Positions 1 to 8,621 of a stretch of 64,000 nucleotides of DNA are shown piece by piece. Below the pieces are notes generated by a model. It did not search any database, was not told the DNA's origin, and saw only the letters and a list, made by a program, of their open reading frames with translations. Source of the DNA: Saccharopolyspora dendranthemae (GTDB taxonomy: Bacteria > Actinomycetota > Actinomycetes > Mycobacteriales > Pseudonocardiaceae); contig NZ_VIWX01000004.1 of assembly GCF_007829955.1 (NCBI RefSeq), positions 62,001-126,000 on the forward strand, given 5' to 3'. How positions within the stretch are numbered: the first letter of the stretch is position 1; each line of letters starts with the position of its first letter. A program made the translations under genes and the position numbers.

Positions 1-583
1 CCACATCGTTCGGTGCGACGTACGCAACGGTTCCGTCCACGTCGTCCGGGTAGAAGTGGCGGTGGTAGACCGCAGTCATGCCGCCCTTGCTCGCGCCGGT
101 GGTGATCCACTGCCTCTCGTAGACACCGCGCAACGCCGAGATCACCTCGTGCTCGTCGGTGGCGGCCTGCCAGATGTCGAGATCGTTCCAGTCGGCCGGT
201 TCCGGGCGCGACGGCGTGAAGAAGCGATGTTCCAGGTTCACCTGGTTGCCGTCGACCAGCTGCGTCGGTTCGGTGCGGTTAGCGCTGGCGGGCAGCTCGT
301 AACCGGTGGTGTAGAGGACCGACGGCCGGGAGAGGTCGCGGTGCAGCAGGGTGAGGCGCTGCTGGAAGGAGCCCGCTTCCGGGTGCCGGTGGTCGGCTGG
401 CTGGGTGAAGGTCAGGTCGAACAACCGGAAGCCCGGTTCGGTGGGCCGCTCGCCCACCACCGTCAGGCCCGGCACGTCTTCCAGCCGCTGCGCGACGTCG
501 TCCGGCGGAGCCGCGCCCGCGGGCATCCCGACGAGCAGCATCGCGCAGGTCACGGCGGTGGTTCCCCATCCGCGCCAGTTCAT
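1..583 (-). CDS. Secreted S37-family (PS-10) serine aminopeptidase, partial
   Basis: N-terminal 194 residues of a secreted serine peptidase; the C-terminus lies beyond the left edge. Residues 1-25 form a Sec signal peptide (MNWRGWG, a hydrophobic stretch, then cleavage near AGA-AP). The mature part has the motif TTGASKGGMTAVYHR at 162-176, a GxSxG-like elbow with Ser165 as likely nucleophile, followed by FYPDDVDGTVAYVAP, which I recognise from the Streptomyces PS-10/S37 peptidases. These release N-terminal peptides from proteins outside the cell. The ATG at 583 sits behind GGGAGG. The downstream gene order is unknown because of the edge. Family call is good; substrate is not known. Confidence 0.8.
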   Translation of the reverse strand, partial: MNWRGWGTTAVTCAMLLVGMPAGAAPPDDVAQRLEDVPGLTVVGERPTEPGFRLFDLTFTQPADHRHPEAGSFQQRLTLLHRDLSRPSVLYTTGYELPASANRTEPTQLVDGNQVNLEHRFFTPSRPEPADWNDLDIWQAATDEHEVISALRGVYERQWITTGASKGGMTAVYHRHFYPDDVDGTVAYVAPNDV

Positions 584-757
584 CCGACCTCCCGGTGAGC
601 ACAACGATCGGAGCAATCTAGCCACCCGAGCGAACCACCGGGAAGCGCGCGGCGAGTTCTCGACACCGTCCTCCGCGCGCAGCAATCGGCCGCCCGCCGA
701 ACGCGCGGCGAGCGGCCTCCACCCGGGGCGAGCCGCCCCGGGTGGTGCTGGAACTCG

Positions 758-1693
758 TCAGACGGTCGCCTCGGCCTCCTGCGGCAGCGGCTCCTCGTCG
801 CGCTGCTTGGGCACCTCGACGTCCGATTCTCCATTGTGGACGGTGTTGGCCACGTAGGCGTCCGAACCCTCGGTGTCCGAACCGGTCTCGGTGGCCACCA
901 GGAACGGCTCGGCGTTGCCGAGGATCTGCTGCGCGGCGCGCACCTGCTCGGCGAGCTGCTGCCTGGTCTGGTGCATCGTCGCCGAGTACTCGTCGGCGCG
1001 CAGCACGCGGCGCTCTCCCTCGGCCGTGGCCTCGCGGACGCGGCGCTGCGCCTCGTCCCGGCTGGCCTGCTCGCGCTCGGCGAGGATGCGCATGGCTTCC
1101 TCGCGGCGGGCCGACATGGAGACCTCGAAGTCGTGCTCCACCTGGACGCGGCGGTCCTCGGCCTCGTTGTCGAGCTGCCTGCGCTGCTGCTCGGCCTGCT
1201 TGGCCATGTCCTGAACCTCGGAGCGGGTGCGCGCGATCATCTCGTTGCGCTGCTCCTCGGACTGGCGACGCCACTCATCGGCCTCTGCGACGAGCTTCTC
1301 GTAGCGGTTGCGCAGCTCGGCAGCGGCCTGCTCGGAACGGGCCCACTCGTGCTCGGACGCCGCCTGAGCGCTGGCCACGATCTCCTTGGCCTCGTCCTGA
1401 GCGAGACGGACCATGCGACGCATCCGGTCGGACAGGGCTTCGGTCGAGATGGGCTCCTGCGCCTGCGCGTCGAGCTCCGCCTTGAGCTCCTCGACCTGCG
1501 CGCGAGCCTGGTCGAGCTGCGTGGACAGTTCGTTGACCTGGCTTAACGCCGAGTCCCTGTCCTCGGTGACCAGCCGCAGCTCGGCTTCGGTCTGCTGGAT
1601 GTAGAACTTCACCTGCGAACGGCGGTATCCGTACCAAACGGTGTCGAAATCGGCCTTCAGCGGTACCAGTTCGCGGTCTTCGATGTGCCCCAC
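758..1693 (-). CDS. DivIVA-like coiled-coil cytoskeletal protein
   Basis: 311-residue soluble protein, almost entirely charged heptad-rich coiled coil from about residue 30 to 265, with an acidic, probably disordered tail. The N-terminal segment VPLKADFDTVWYGYRRSQV resembles the short lipid-binding head of DivIVA/GpsB-like proteins, and the rest resembles the Scy/FilP type of actinobacterial filament protein. Such proteins organise polar growth or division. I chose the GTG at 1693 because GGTGGGGTGAG precedes it; an in-frame start 25 codons upstream has no ribosome site. It stands alone, with the S37 peptidase downstream on the same strand. A role in apical growth is inferred only from composition. 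Confidence 0.6.
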   Translation of the reverse strand: MGHIEDRELVPLKADFDTVWYGYRRSQVKFYIQQTEAELRLVTEDRDSALSQVNELSTQLDQARAQVEELKAELDAQAQEPISTEALSDRMRRMVRLAQDEAKEIVASAQAASEHEWARSEQAAAELRNRYEKLVAEADEWRRQSEEQRNEMIARTRSEVQDMAKQAEQQRRQLDNEAEDRRVQVEHDFEVSMSARREEAMRILAEREQASRDEAQRRVREATAEGERRVLRADEYSATMHQTRQQLAEQVRAAQQILGNAEPFLVATETGSDTEGSDAYVANTVHNGESDVEVPKQRDEEPLPQEAEATV

Positions 1694-1895
1694 GGTCTCA
1701 CCCCACCTGAGTTGATCAATTGTGCTGGGAGCGAGCCACGCCCCGACGCGGCAAGTCCGCGCTCGCACCGGAGATTCATCCGCTGATGCGTCTCGCCGGG
1801 CCGAAAACCGACAACTGCGACGACATCACCGACACCGATGCCACACGGATCGCTATGCCTACATCTTCCTCGCCGAGACCATTGAGATCAACTGC

Positions 1896-1973
1896 CCTGA
1901 TTCCAGTGCAATCCAACGGACATCGGATGTTGACCATCCGGACACCGACCCTGAAAAGCCTGTTGGAATCAGG
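1896..1973 (-). terminator. Long-range inverted repeat after the TetR gene
   Basis: CCTGATTCCA (1896-1905) and TGGAATCAGG (1964-1973) are perfect 10-bp arms. The right arm contains the TGA stop of the TetR gene. A smaller hairpin, CGGATG/CATCCG, lies inside. It could fold in the 3' end of the TetR mRNA as a terminator or stabilising stem; there is no T-run. Confidence 0.4.
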
Positions 1974-2544
1974 TTTTCGCACCCGGTTGCAGCATCCGCC
2001 GAAAAGTCATCTCGATTTCGTCTCGGCTCGGCACCGATTCCCGGACGATCCCCTGCAGCTGCCAACCGCAGAACAGCACCGACAGGGCGCGGCCGGTCGA
2101 CTCGTCGGTGTAGGAGGCGAACAGCTCGGCCAGCCAGGTGTCCCACTCCTGGCTCACCTGCCGCAACGCCGGCTTGTGCAGCGCGGCGATGTAGAGCTGG
2201 TGCTCGACCGCGGTCTGCGCCCGAGCCGGCCCCAGGTAGTGCAGCACCAGGTCGGTCAGCGCCTCGGCGAGGTCCTGGCCGGACTCCAGGTCGGCAGCCC
2301 ACTGGCGCATGTGCTCGACGTCGTCCTCGGCAGCCTGGCGCAGAGCGCTGGCGAGCAGGTCATCGAGGGTCGCGAAATAGTAGGTGGTGGACCCGAGCGG
2401 GACCCCCGCGGCCGCTGCCACGCTGCGGTGCGTGAGCTTCTCGACGCCGCGGTCGGCCACCACCTCGATCGCGGCGCGAGCGATGCGCTCGCGGCGATCG
2501 GGATCCTTGCGTCGAGCGGGCGGCGCGGGCTGGGTGGTCGACAT
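1969..2544 (-). CDS. TetR-family regulator, BetI-like
   Basis: 191 residues: an N-terminal TetR helix-turn-helix (about residues 20-65, with VADRGVEKLTHRSVAAAAGV then STTYYFATLDDLLA) and a variable ligand-binding domain. It is divergent from the aldehyde dehydrogenase at 3071 and next to a permease and a choline-dehydrogenase-like gene, so it is probably the choline-responsive repressor of that cluster, equivalent to BetI. Start ATG has AGGGGAGG upstream. A direct repeat of the palindrome TGTACA at 2756-2769 in the divergent region is a candidate binding site. The TetR fold is certain; the ligand is inferred from neighbours. Confidence 0.8.
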   Translation of the reverse strand: MSTTQPAPPARRKDPDRRERIARAAIEVVADRGVEKLTHRSVAAAAGVPLGSTTYYFATLDDLLASALRQAAEDDVEHMRQWAADLESGQDLAEALTDLVLHYLGPARAQTAVEHQLYIAALHKPALRQVSQEWDTWLAELFASYTDESTGRALSVLFCGWQLQGIVRESVPSRDEIEMTFRRMLQPGAKT

Positions 2545-2565
2545 GCGCTCGGTGTTCCTCCCCTG

Positions 2566-2718
2566 TCACAGCGCGTGAACGAGTTCCGGCATCCGGGTGG
2601 CGAGCGATTCGGCCGTGCGGTGATCGGCCCGCGTCCAGGAGATCCAGCTTGCCACGTCCGCTCCGATCCCGATGCGGTCCACGTCACCGACACCGCGTTT
2701 GGCCAGTTCATCGCGCAT
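2566..2718 (-). CDS. Possible small ORF upstream of the TetR gene
   Basis: A 50-codon frame (begins MRDELAKRGVGDVDR, ends MPELVHAL) stops 21 bases before the TetR start, in the same direction. The composition is protein-like, rich in charged and aliphatic residues. The ATG lacks a good ribosome site, with GGAGG about 24 bases away. It may be a small co-transcribed protein, a leader peptide, or chance. No family recognised. Confidence 0.25.
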   Translation of the reverse strand: MRDELAKRGVGDVDRIGIGADVASWISWTRADHRTAESLATRMPELVHAL

Positions 2719-2754
2719 TTTTCCAGCCGCTCGACAGATCCTCCACGCCCGATG

Positions 2755-2770
2755 ATGTACAGATGTACAT
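2755..2770. promoter_or_regulatory. Candidate operator, tandem TGTACA palindromes
   Basis: ATGTACAGATGTACAT contains two TGTACA palindromes 8 bp apart, in the 0.5-kb region between the divergent TetR and aldehyde dehydrogenase genes. The spacing and symmetry suit a TetR-family dimer pair. A TAGTGT hexamer at 2780-2785 could be a -10 for the rightward operon, which would leave a leader of about 280 bases. From there to 3070 I see nothing else but a weak AT-richer stretch. Confidence 0.4.
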
Positions 2771-3070
2771 GCCTGGTGCTAGTGTCCTCTCCCGGCACCG
2801 CGGCCAATCGTTTCCGCGCGGCAGAAATGCGTCGCGCGGAATGCGGAAGAAAACGCGCCGGATAGCCACCGAATGGACCGCCAGGAGGTGAATTCGCGGA
2901 CCGAATAGTGCCGATGAAGCGCACCATTCGGCGAATTGCTCCGCATCACCCGGTGCGGATTTCGTGTGGCGACGAATCGGCGCCCGCCGCATTGTGAACC
3001 AGGCGCCTCTCGCGAGGCGTGTTCATGATGGCCGCCAAAGCGGACAAACGAGCGACAAACGGGGAAAGTC

Positions 3071-4564
3071 ATGCCGCAAGCAGACAATTCGGGGCCCACG
3101 CTGTTCATCGACGGCAAGTGGGTCCCGGCCGCCGACGGCCGCACCCGGCAGATCCACTGCCCCGCCGACGGACGGCTGGTCGCCACCGTCTCCGAAGGCG
3201 GCCGGACCGAGGCCGAGCAGGCCATCGCCGCCGCTCGCCGGGTCTTCGACGAGGGCTCGTGGCCGACCAGCTCGGCCTGGGACCGAGGCGACCTGCTGCT
3301 GCGCGTCGCCGACCTCCTCGTCCGCGACAAGGACGAGTTCGCCCGCGCCGAATCGCTCGACACCGGCAAGCGCCTGGTGGAGAGCGAGTACGACATGGAC
3401 GACATCGCCGCCTGCTTCCGCTACTTCGGCAAGATCGCCGGGACCGACGCGGGCAGCCTCGTCGACACCGGCACCCCGGACGCGATCAGTCGCGTGCAGT
3501 ACGAGCCGGTCGGCGTCTGCGGCATGATCACGCCCTGGAACTTCCCGCTGCTGCAGGTGGCCTGGAAGGTCGCGCCGGCCATCGCCGCGGGCGACACCTT
3601 CATCCTCAAGCCCAGCGAGCTGACCCCCGCCACCGCGATCCTGCTGATGCGCGTGCTGGAGGAAGCCGGACTGCCCGCAGGTGTCGGGAACCTGGTGCTG
3701 GGCGCCGGAGCCGAGGTCGGCTCGGTGCTGGCCGAACACCCCGACGTCGACCTGATCTCGTTCACCGGTGGTCTGCACACCGGCCGGAAGATCTCGGCGA
3801 TGGCCGCGCCGACCGTCAAGAAGGTCGCGCTCGAGCTGGGCGGCAAGAACCCCAACGTGGTCTTCGCCGACTCCGACTTCGACACCGCCGTGGACTTCGC
3901 GCTGACCGCGATCTTCCTGCACTCCGGTCAGGTCTGCTCCGCGGGTGCCCGCCTGATCGTGCAGGACGAGATCCACGACGCGCTGGTCGACGAGATCGTC
4001 CGCCGCGCCGAGCAGATCCGCATCGGCGGCCCGTTCGACGAGGACGCCGAGACCGGCCCGCTGATCTCCGCCGCGCACCTGGAGAAGGTCGACGACTACG
4101 TCGCCAAATCCGTTGCCGAGGGCGCGGTCCTGCGCACCGGCGGCAAGCGCCCCGAGGGCGACCGCTACGCGGACGGCCACTACTACCTGCCCACCGTTCT
4201 CGACGAGGTGCAGCAGCGGACCTACGCGGTGAACGAGGAATCCTTCGGTCCCGTGCTGACCGTCGAGCGCTTCACCGACGAGGACGACGCGGTGCGCATC
4301 GCCAACGACACGCACTACGGCCTGGCCGGTGCGGTGTTCACCGGTGACCCGGCCAAGGCCCAGCGGGTCGCCAACCGGCTGCGCCACGGAACCGTCTGGA
4401 TCAACGACTTCCACCCCTACCTCCCGCAAGCCGAGTGGGGTGGCTTCAAGCAGTCCGGCATCGGACGCGAGCTCGGCCGGGGCGGACTCGGCGAGTACCA
4501 GGAGGCCAAGCACGTCTACCAGAACCTGCGGCCCGGTCCGCAGAACTGGTTCTCCTCGAAGTAA
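3071..4564 (+). CDS. betB: Betaine-aldehyde dehydrogenase family protein
   Basis: 497-residue NAD(P)-dependent aldehyde dehydrogenase of normal family length. Visible motifs: PWNFPL in the cofactor region, ELGGKNPN with general base Glu255, and GQVCSAGARL with catalytic Cys289. It should oxidise betaine aldehyde to glycine betaine in the cytoplasm, the second step of choline oxidation. The assignment rests on the family and on the choline-dehydrogenase-like gene downstream; related enzymes use other amino-aldehydes. It is the first gene of a rightward operon with the permease and the GMC oxidoreductase, divergent from the TetR gene. The ATG at 3071 follows GGGGAAAG. Confidence 0.85.
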   Translation: MPQADNSGPTLFIDGKWVPAADGRTRQIHCPADGRLVATVSEGGRTEAEQAIAAARRVFDEGSWPTSSAWDRGDLLLRVADLLVRDKDEFARAESLDTGKRLVESEYDMDDIAACFRYFGKIAGTDAGSLVDTGTPDAISRVQYEPVGVCGMITPWNFPLLQVAWKVAPAIAAGDTFILKPSELTPATAILLMRVLEEAGLPAGVGNLVLGAGAEVGSVLAEHPDVDLISFTGGLHTGRKISAMAAPTVKKVALELGGKNPNVVFADSDFDTAVDFALTAIFLHSGQVCSAGARLIVQDEIHDALVDEIVRRAEQIRIGGPFDEDAETGPLISAAHLEKVDDYVAKSVAEGAVLRTGGKRPEGDRYADGHYYLPTVLDEVQQRTYAVNEESFGPVLTVERFTDEDDAVRIANDTHYGLAGAVFTGDPAKAQRVANRLRHGTVWINDFHPYLPQAEWGGFKQSGIGRELGRGGLGEYQEAKHVYQNLRPGPQNWFSSK

Positions 4565-4581
4565 GGAAGGAATCTTGTGCC

Positions 4582-4631
4582 GGTGCGGTGGCCGGACGTG
4601 CCACCGCACCTCCCGCAACGAGCTTGCGGGA
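4582..4631 (+). promoter_or_regulatory. Two tandem intercistronic hairpins
   Basis: GGTGCGGTGG (4582-4591) pairs with CCACCGCACC (4601-4610), and TCCCGCAA (4611-4618) pairs with TTGCGGGA (4624-4631). The stems sit side by side in the 159-base gap between the dehydrogenase and permease genes. There is no T-run, so processing, mRNA stabilisation or attenuation are all possible. Confidence 0.5.
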
Positions 4632-4723
4632 AGCGGGATTTCGCGCTACGCAAACAAACCAACCCGCGTCGCCCCGTCTGCCGTCCCCGGCGGGTGTGGT
4701 CGGCCGGGGAAGGAGTTCGGGGC

Positions 4724-6268
4724 ATGAGCGCGCCCACCAGTCACGACGCCGGGCTCAACGAGTTCGGTTACACCAACAAGTTGAAGAGAAGCCTGGGCAG
4801 TTTCCACACCTTCGCCGCGGGCATCAGCTACATCTCGGTGCTCACCGGCACCTTCCAACTGTCCTACTTCGGGATCGGTTTCGGCGGACCCGCCTACGTG
4901 TGGTCCTGGCCGATCGTGTTCCTGGGGCAGTTGCTGGTGGCGTTGAGCTTCGCCGAGCTGGCGTCCCGCTACCCGATCGCCGGTTCCGTCTACAACTGGG
5001 CGAAGAAGCTCGGCGGTCCCCACGTCGGCTGGCTGGCCGGCTGGATGATGCTGCTGGCCTCGATCGTGTCGATCTCGGCGACGGCGCTGGCCTACCAGAA
5101 CACGCTGCCGCAGATCTGGGCCGGGTTCCAGGTGATCGGTGATGGCGCCGACGCCACCGACTCCGCTGTCAACGCGGTGCTGCTGGCGCTGGTGCTGATC
5201 CTGTTCACCACGATGGTCAACGCCTACGGCGTGAAGCTCATGGCGCAGATCAACTCCACGGGTGTGTTCATCGAGCTGGCCGCCGCGGTCCTGCTGATCA
5301 TCGCGCTGGCGCTGGTCGTGGTGAACCCGCCGACGATCGTCCTCGACACCAACGGCACCGAGGCCGCCTACGGCGGCAGCTACATGAGCGCCTTCCTCGT
5401 CGCCGGAATCGCCTCCTCCTACGTGATGTACGGCTTCGACACCGCCGCCTCGCTGGGCGAGGAATCGATCGACCCGCACAAGAACGCCCCTCGGGCGATC
5501 CTGCGGGCGTTGATCGCCTCGTTCGTGCTCGGCGGTCTCATCCTGCTGTTCGGCATGATGGCCACCCGCGACTTCAACGCCCCGGAGCTGGCGGAGTCCG
5601 GCCTGCAGTTCGTGCTCAGCGACGCGCTCGGCCCGTTCGTGGGCAGGCTCTTCCTGCTCGCGATCTTCGTGGCGATCACCGTCTGCGTGCTGGCCGTGCA
5701 CACCGCCGCGATCCGCATCATGTTCGCGATGGCCCGCGACAACGCGCTGCCCGCGGGCAAGCTGCTGGCCCGGGTGAGCCCGCGGTTCCAGACCCCGGTC
5801 GCCCCTGCGGTGTTCATCGGCGTGGTCGCGATCGTGCTGCTGCTGGTCAACATCGGTCAGCCGCAGATCTTCACCGCGATCACCTCGCTGGCCATCATCC
5901 TGATCTACATCTCCTACCTGCTGGTGACGATCCCGATGCTCGTCGCGCGACTGCGCGGCAAGTGGAAGCCGGTCAAGGAGGAGGGCCGCTTCAGCCTCGG
6001 CAAGTGGGGCCTGCCGATCAACGTCCTGGCCGTGCTGTGGGGCCTGGGCATGTCGACCAACCTCGCGTGGCCGCGCAAGGACGTCTACAACGCCGAACCG
6101 CCGTTCCACTGGTACCTGCAGTACAGCTCGGTCCTGTTCGTCGGCATCGCGGCGGTGGGCGGATTCGCCTACTACTGGTTCGTCCAGCGGCACAAGGTGG
6201 GCGTGCTCGCCGACCACGCCGTGGCCGAGAAGGACGCCGAAGGCGACGAGAACACCTCCCTCGTCTGA
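4724..6268 (+). CDS. APC-superfamily permease (choline or amine uptake)
   Basis: 514-residue integral membrane protein with about 12 hydrophobic segments, typical of amino acid-polyamine-organocation permeases. The N-terminal cytoplasmic part NEFGYTNKLKRSLGSFHTF leads into the first helix. Lying between betaine-aldehyde dehydrogenase and choline-dehydrogenase-like genes, it most likely imports choline or a related amine in place of a BCCT or ABC transporter. The start is the ATG at 4724 behind GGGGAAGGAG; an in-frame GTG at 4577 falls inside an intercistronic hairpin and is unlikely. The C-terminal tail is acidic. Substrate is inferred from context. Confidence 0.8.
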   Translation: MSAPTSHDAGLNEFGYTNKLKRSLGSFHTFAAGISYISVLTGTFQLSYFGIGFGGPAYVWSWPIVFLGQLLVALSFAELASRYPIAGSVYNWAKKLGGPHVGWLAGWMMLLASIVSISATALAYQNTLPQIWAGFQVIGDGADATDSAVNAVLLALVLILFTTMVNAYGVKLMAQINSTGVFIELAAAVLLIIALALVVVNPPTIVLDTNGTEAAYGGSYMSAFLVAGIASSYVMYGFDTAASLGEESIDPHKNAPRAILRALIASFVLGGLILLFGMMATRDFNAPELAESGLQFVLSDALGPFVGRLFLLAIFVAITVCVLAVHTAAIRIMFAMARDNALPAGKLLARVSPRFQTPVAPAVFIGVVAIVLLLVNIGQPQIFTAITSLAIILIYISYLLVTIPMLVARLRGKWKPVKEEGRFSLGKWGLPINVLAVLWGLGMSTNLAWPRKDVYNAEPPFHWYLQYSSVLFVGIAAVGGFAYYWFVQRHKVGVLADHAVAEKDAEGDENTSLV

Positions 6269-6286
6269 GTTCTGAAAGGAATGACC

Positions 6287-7840
6287 ATGACCGATCAGTT
6301 CGACTACGTCGTGGTGGGTGGCGGTAGCGCAGGCGCGGCTGTCGCGGCCCGGCTGTCGGAGGACCCCGGCACGACCGTGTGCCTGATCGAAGCCGGACCG
6401 TCCGACGTCGGCGACAGCAACGTCCTCGAGCTCAAGAAGTGGATGGCGCTGCTGGAGTCCGGTTACGACTGGGACTACCTCATCGAGCCGCAGGAGAACG
6501 GCAACTCGTTCATGCGGCACGCCCGTGCCCGCGTCCTGGGCGGCTGCTCCTCGCACAACTCCTGCATCGCGTTCTGGGCACCGGCCGAGGACCTCGACGA
6601 GTGGGAGTCGATGGGCCTGCCCGGCTGGAGCTCGGCGGACATGTTCCCGCTGTACAAGCGGCTGGAGACCAACGACGGGCCGGGCGAGCACCACGGTCGC
6701 GGCGGGCCGGTGACCATCCGCTCGGTCCCGCCGAAGGACCCGACCGGTGTCGCGCTGCTGGAAGCCTGCGAGCAGCAGGGCATTCCGACCACGGAGTTCA
6801 ACTCCGGCACGACCGTCACGCACGGCGCCAACTGGTTCCAGATCAACGCCAAGCAGGACGGCACCCGCTCCTCGTCGTCGGTGTCCTACCTGCACCCGAT
6901 CATGGACCGGCCGAACCTGGAGATCCGCACCAACGCCTGGGCCAAGAAGGTCACCTTCGACGGCACGCGCGCCACCGGCGTGGAGTACCTCAGCGACGAC
7001 CTGATCCACTCGAAGACGATCTCCGCCCGCAAGGAGGTCGTGCTGTCCACCGGCGCGATCGACACGCCGAAGCTGCTGATGCTCTCGGGCATCGGTCCGG
7101 CCGAGCACCTGCGCGAGTTCGGCATCGACGTGCTGGTCGACTCCCCCGGCGTCGGCTCCACCCTGGAGGACCACCCCGAGGGCGTGATCAGCTGGGAGGC
7201 CAAGAAGCCGATGGTGGAGGACTCCACCCAGTGGTGGGAGATCGGCATCTTCACCCGGACCGAGGACGACCTGGACCGGCCGGACCTGATGTTCCACTAC
7301 GGTTCGGTGCCGTTCGACATGCACACCGTGCGGCAGGGCTACCCGTCGTCGGAGAACGCCTTCTGCCTGACCCCGAACGTCACCCGTGCGCGCTCCACCG
7401 GCACGGTCCGGTTGCGCAGCAAGGACTTCCGGGACAAGGCCAAGGTCGACCCGCGCTACTTCACCGACCCGGAAGGTCACGACATCCGCGTCATGACCGA
7501 GGGCATCAAGCTGGCCCGCAAGATCGTCGCGCAGTCGGCGATGCAGGAGTGGGCCGGCGAGGAGCTCTTCCCCGGCGAGGCAGTGCAGACAGACGACGAG
7601 ATCGCCGACTACATCAAGCGCACCCACAACACCGTCTACCACCCCGCGGGGTCGGTGAAGATGGGTGCGGCCGAGGACGTTTCGAAGCCGATCGACCCGC
7701 GCTTGCGGGTCAAGGGCGTGGACGGCCTGCGCGTCGCGGACGCCTCGGTGATGCCGTTCCTGGTGGCGGTGAACCCCAACATCACCACCATGGCCATCGG
7801 CGAGAAGTGCTCCGACATGCTCAAGCAGGACAACGCCTGA
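6287..7840 (+). CDS. betA: GMC oxidoreductase, choline dehydrogenase-like
   Basis: 517-residue FAD flavoprotein of the glucose-methanol-choline family. The N-terminus has the dinucleotide fold VVGGGSAGAAVAARL and an acidic end to the second strand (LIEAGPSD). The C-terminus has HNTVYHPAGSVKMG with His452 and NPNITTMAIG with Asn496, the family's catalytic pair. It should oxidise choline to betaine aldehyde and feed the dehydrogenase two genes upstream. Two ATGs lie close together. GAAAGGA directly abuts the one at 6281, so I prefer 6287, which leaves a six-base spacer. The gene is followed by strong hairpins. Other alcohols cannot be excluded as substrate. Confidence 0.8.
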   Translation: MTDQFDYVVVGGGSAGAAVAARLSEDPGTTVCLIEAGPSDVGDSNVLELKKWMALLESGYDWDYLIEPQENGNSFMRHARARVLGGCSSHNSCIAFWAPAEDLDEWESMGLPGWSSADMFPLYKRLETNDGPGEHHGRGGPVTIRSVPPKDPTGVALLEACEQQGIPTTEFNSGTTVTHGANWFQINAKQDGTRSSSSVSYLHPIMDRPNLEIRTNAWAKKVTFDGTRATGVEYLSDDLIHSKTISARKEVVLSTGAIDTPKLLMLSGIGPAEHLREFGIDVLVDSPGVGSTLEDHPEGVISWEAKKPMVEDSTQWWEIGIFTRTEDDLDRPDLMFHYGSVPFDMHTVRQGYPSSENAFCLTPNVTRARSTGTVRLRSKDFRDKAKVDPRYFTDPEGHDIRVMTEGIKLARKIVAQSAMQEWAGEELFPGEAVQTDDEIADYIKRTHNTVYHPAGSVKMGAAEDVSKPIDPRLRVKGVDGLRVADASVMPFLVAVNPNITTMAIGEKCSDMLKQDNA

Positions 7841-7851
7841 GCAGTCACGAG

Positions 7852-7883
7852 GCGGGTGTCCTCGCATCCCCGAGGACACCCGC
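7852..7883 (+). terminator. Hairpin terminator after betA
   Basis: GCGGGTGTCCTCG (7852-7864) pairs perfectly with CGAGGACACCCGC (7871-7883), 13 bp with a 6-base loop, 12 bases after the stop codon. Confidence 0.8.
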
Positions 7884-7930
7884 ACCGAGCCCCTGAACCG
7901 CCCCGAAACGGCCAGGTGCTCACCCCCAGG

Positions 7931-7963
7931 AAGTCCCTCCGGTCCCCCGTCCCGGAGGGACTT
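7931..7963. terminator. Second hairpin between convergent genes
   Basis: AAGTCCCTCCGG (7931-7942) pairs with CCGGAGGGACTT (7952-7963). It is followed by TTTCGCTTT, so it suits rightward termination as a second barrier after betA. Confidence 0.7.
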
Positions 7964-7975
7964 TCGCTTTCCGTC

Positions 7976-8015
7976 GTGGGGTGGGGAAGTTTTCATGAAA
8001 ACGTCCCCACCCCAC
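7976..8015. terminator. Third hairpin with an inner stem, between convergent genes
   Basis: GTGGGGTGGGGA (7976-7987) pairs with TCCCCACCCCAC (8004-8015). The loop itself contains the palindrome GTTTTCATGAAAAC. It lies 26 bases beyond the stop of the leftward XRE gene and can serve either direction. Confidence 0.7.
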
Positions 8016-8041
8016 CACCCGGTCGTGCGGTTGCTGGGTGT

Positions 8042-8599
8042 TCAGTCCGGGTAGCGCATGACGAGGGTGGCCGTGGTGGCGGCGTCGGGGGCTTCGTAGA
8101 CGTGGGGGACCGTGGCGTCGAAGCGGATGTAGTCGCCGGGGCCGAGGGTCTGCGGGTCCGATTCCGGCCCGGTGACGAGGGTTCCGGTGTGGACGTGGAG
8201 TTGCTCGATGACCCTGGGGTGGTGCGCCGGAGAGGTGTAGCTCGTGCCCGCGCGGATGTGCAGGCGGTAGATCTCCAGGCGGGTCCGGCCGTCGTCGACG
8301 CTGTCCAGCAGCTCGACGTCGGCGGCACGGCCGGAGATCTCGGGGCCGGCGGCGCGGTGGACGCGGAGGGGCTCCTCGGCTCGCGCCTCGGGTTCGGCCG
8401 CCAGGAGCCGTCCGAGGGGCAGGCCGAGCACCGTGGCGAGCGCGTAGAGCGTTTCCAGGGTGGGGTTCCGGTTCCCGGATTCGAGTTCGGAGAGCGTGCC
8501 CTTGCCGATGCCCGCCTGCCTGGCCACCTCCGACAGCGACAGGCCGCGCCGGGTGCGGGCCGCACGCAGGTTCTCCCCGACGAGCTTGACCGGTTCCAC
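8042..8599 (-). CDS. XRE-family regulator with cupin domain
   Basis: 185 residues: a lambda-repressor-type HTH at about 8-62 (GLSLSEVARQAGIGKGTLSELE) and a C-terminal cupin (about 95-180, with EQLHVHTGTLVTG and PGDYIRFDATVPHVYEA) that usually binds a small ligand. It is divergent from the BenE-type transporter by 49 bases and probably represses it. I chose the GTG at 8599, five bases after AGGAGG; the GTG at 8605 overlaps that site. The short palindrome CGTTC-N8-GAACG in the divergent region is the likely operator. Confidence 0.8.
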   Translation of the reverse strand: MEPVKLVGENLRAARTRRGLSLSEVARQAGIGKGTLSELESGNRNPTLETLYALATVLGLPLGRLLAAEPEARAEEPLRVHRAAGPEISGRAADVELLDSVDDGRTRLEIYRLHIRAGTSYTSPAHHPRVIEQLHVHTGTLVTGPESDPQTLGPGDYIRFDATVPHVYEAPDAATTATLVMRYPD

Positions 8600-8621
8600 G
8601 GGCACCTCCTAGCATCACCAT

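Noticed and set aside
2708..2992. A 94-codon minus-strand frame before the TetR gene
   Set aside because: Low-quality composition and no ribosome site; it runs through the probable operator.
4646..7996. An open frame of more than 1,100 codons on the minus strand
   Set aside because: It lies opposite the permease and choline-dehydrogenase genes, and its His/Arg/Gly-rich sequence is the usual shadow of a GC-rich coding strand.
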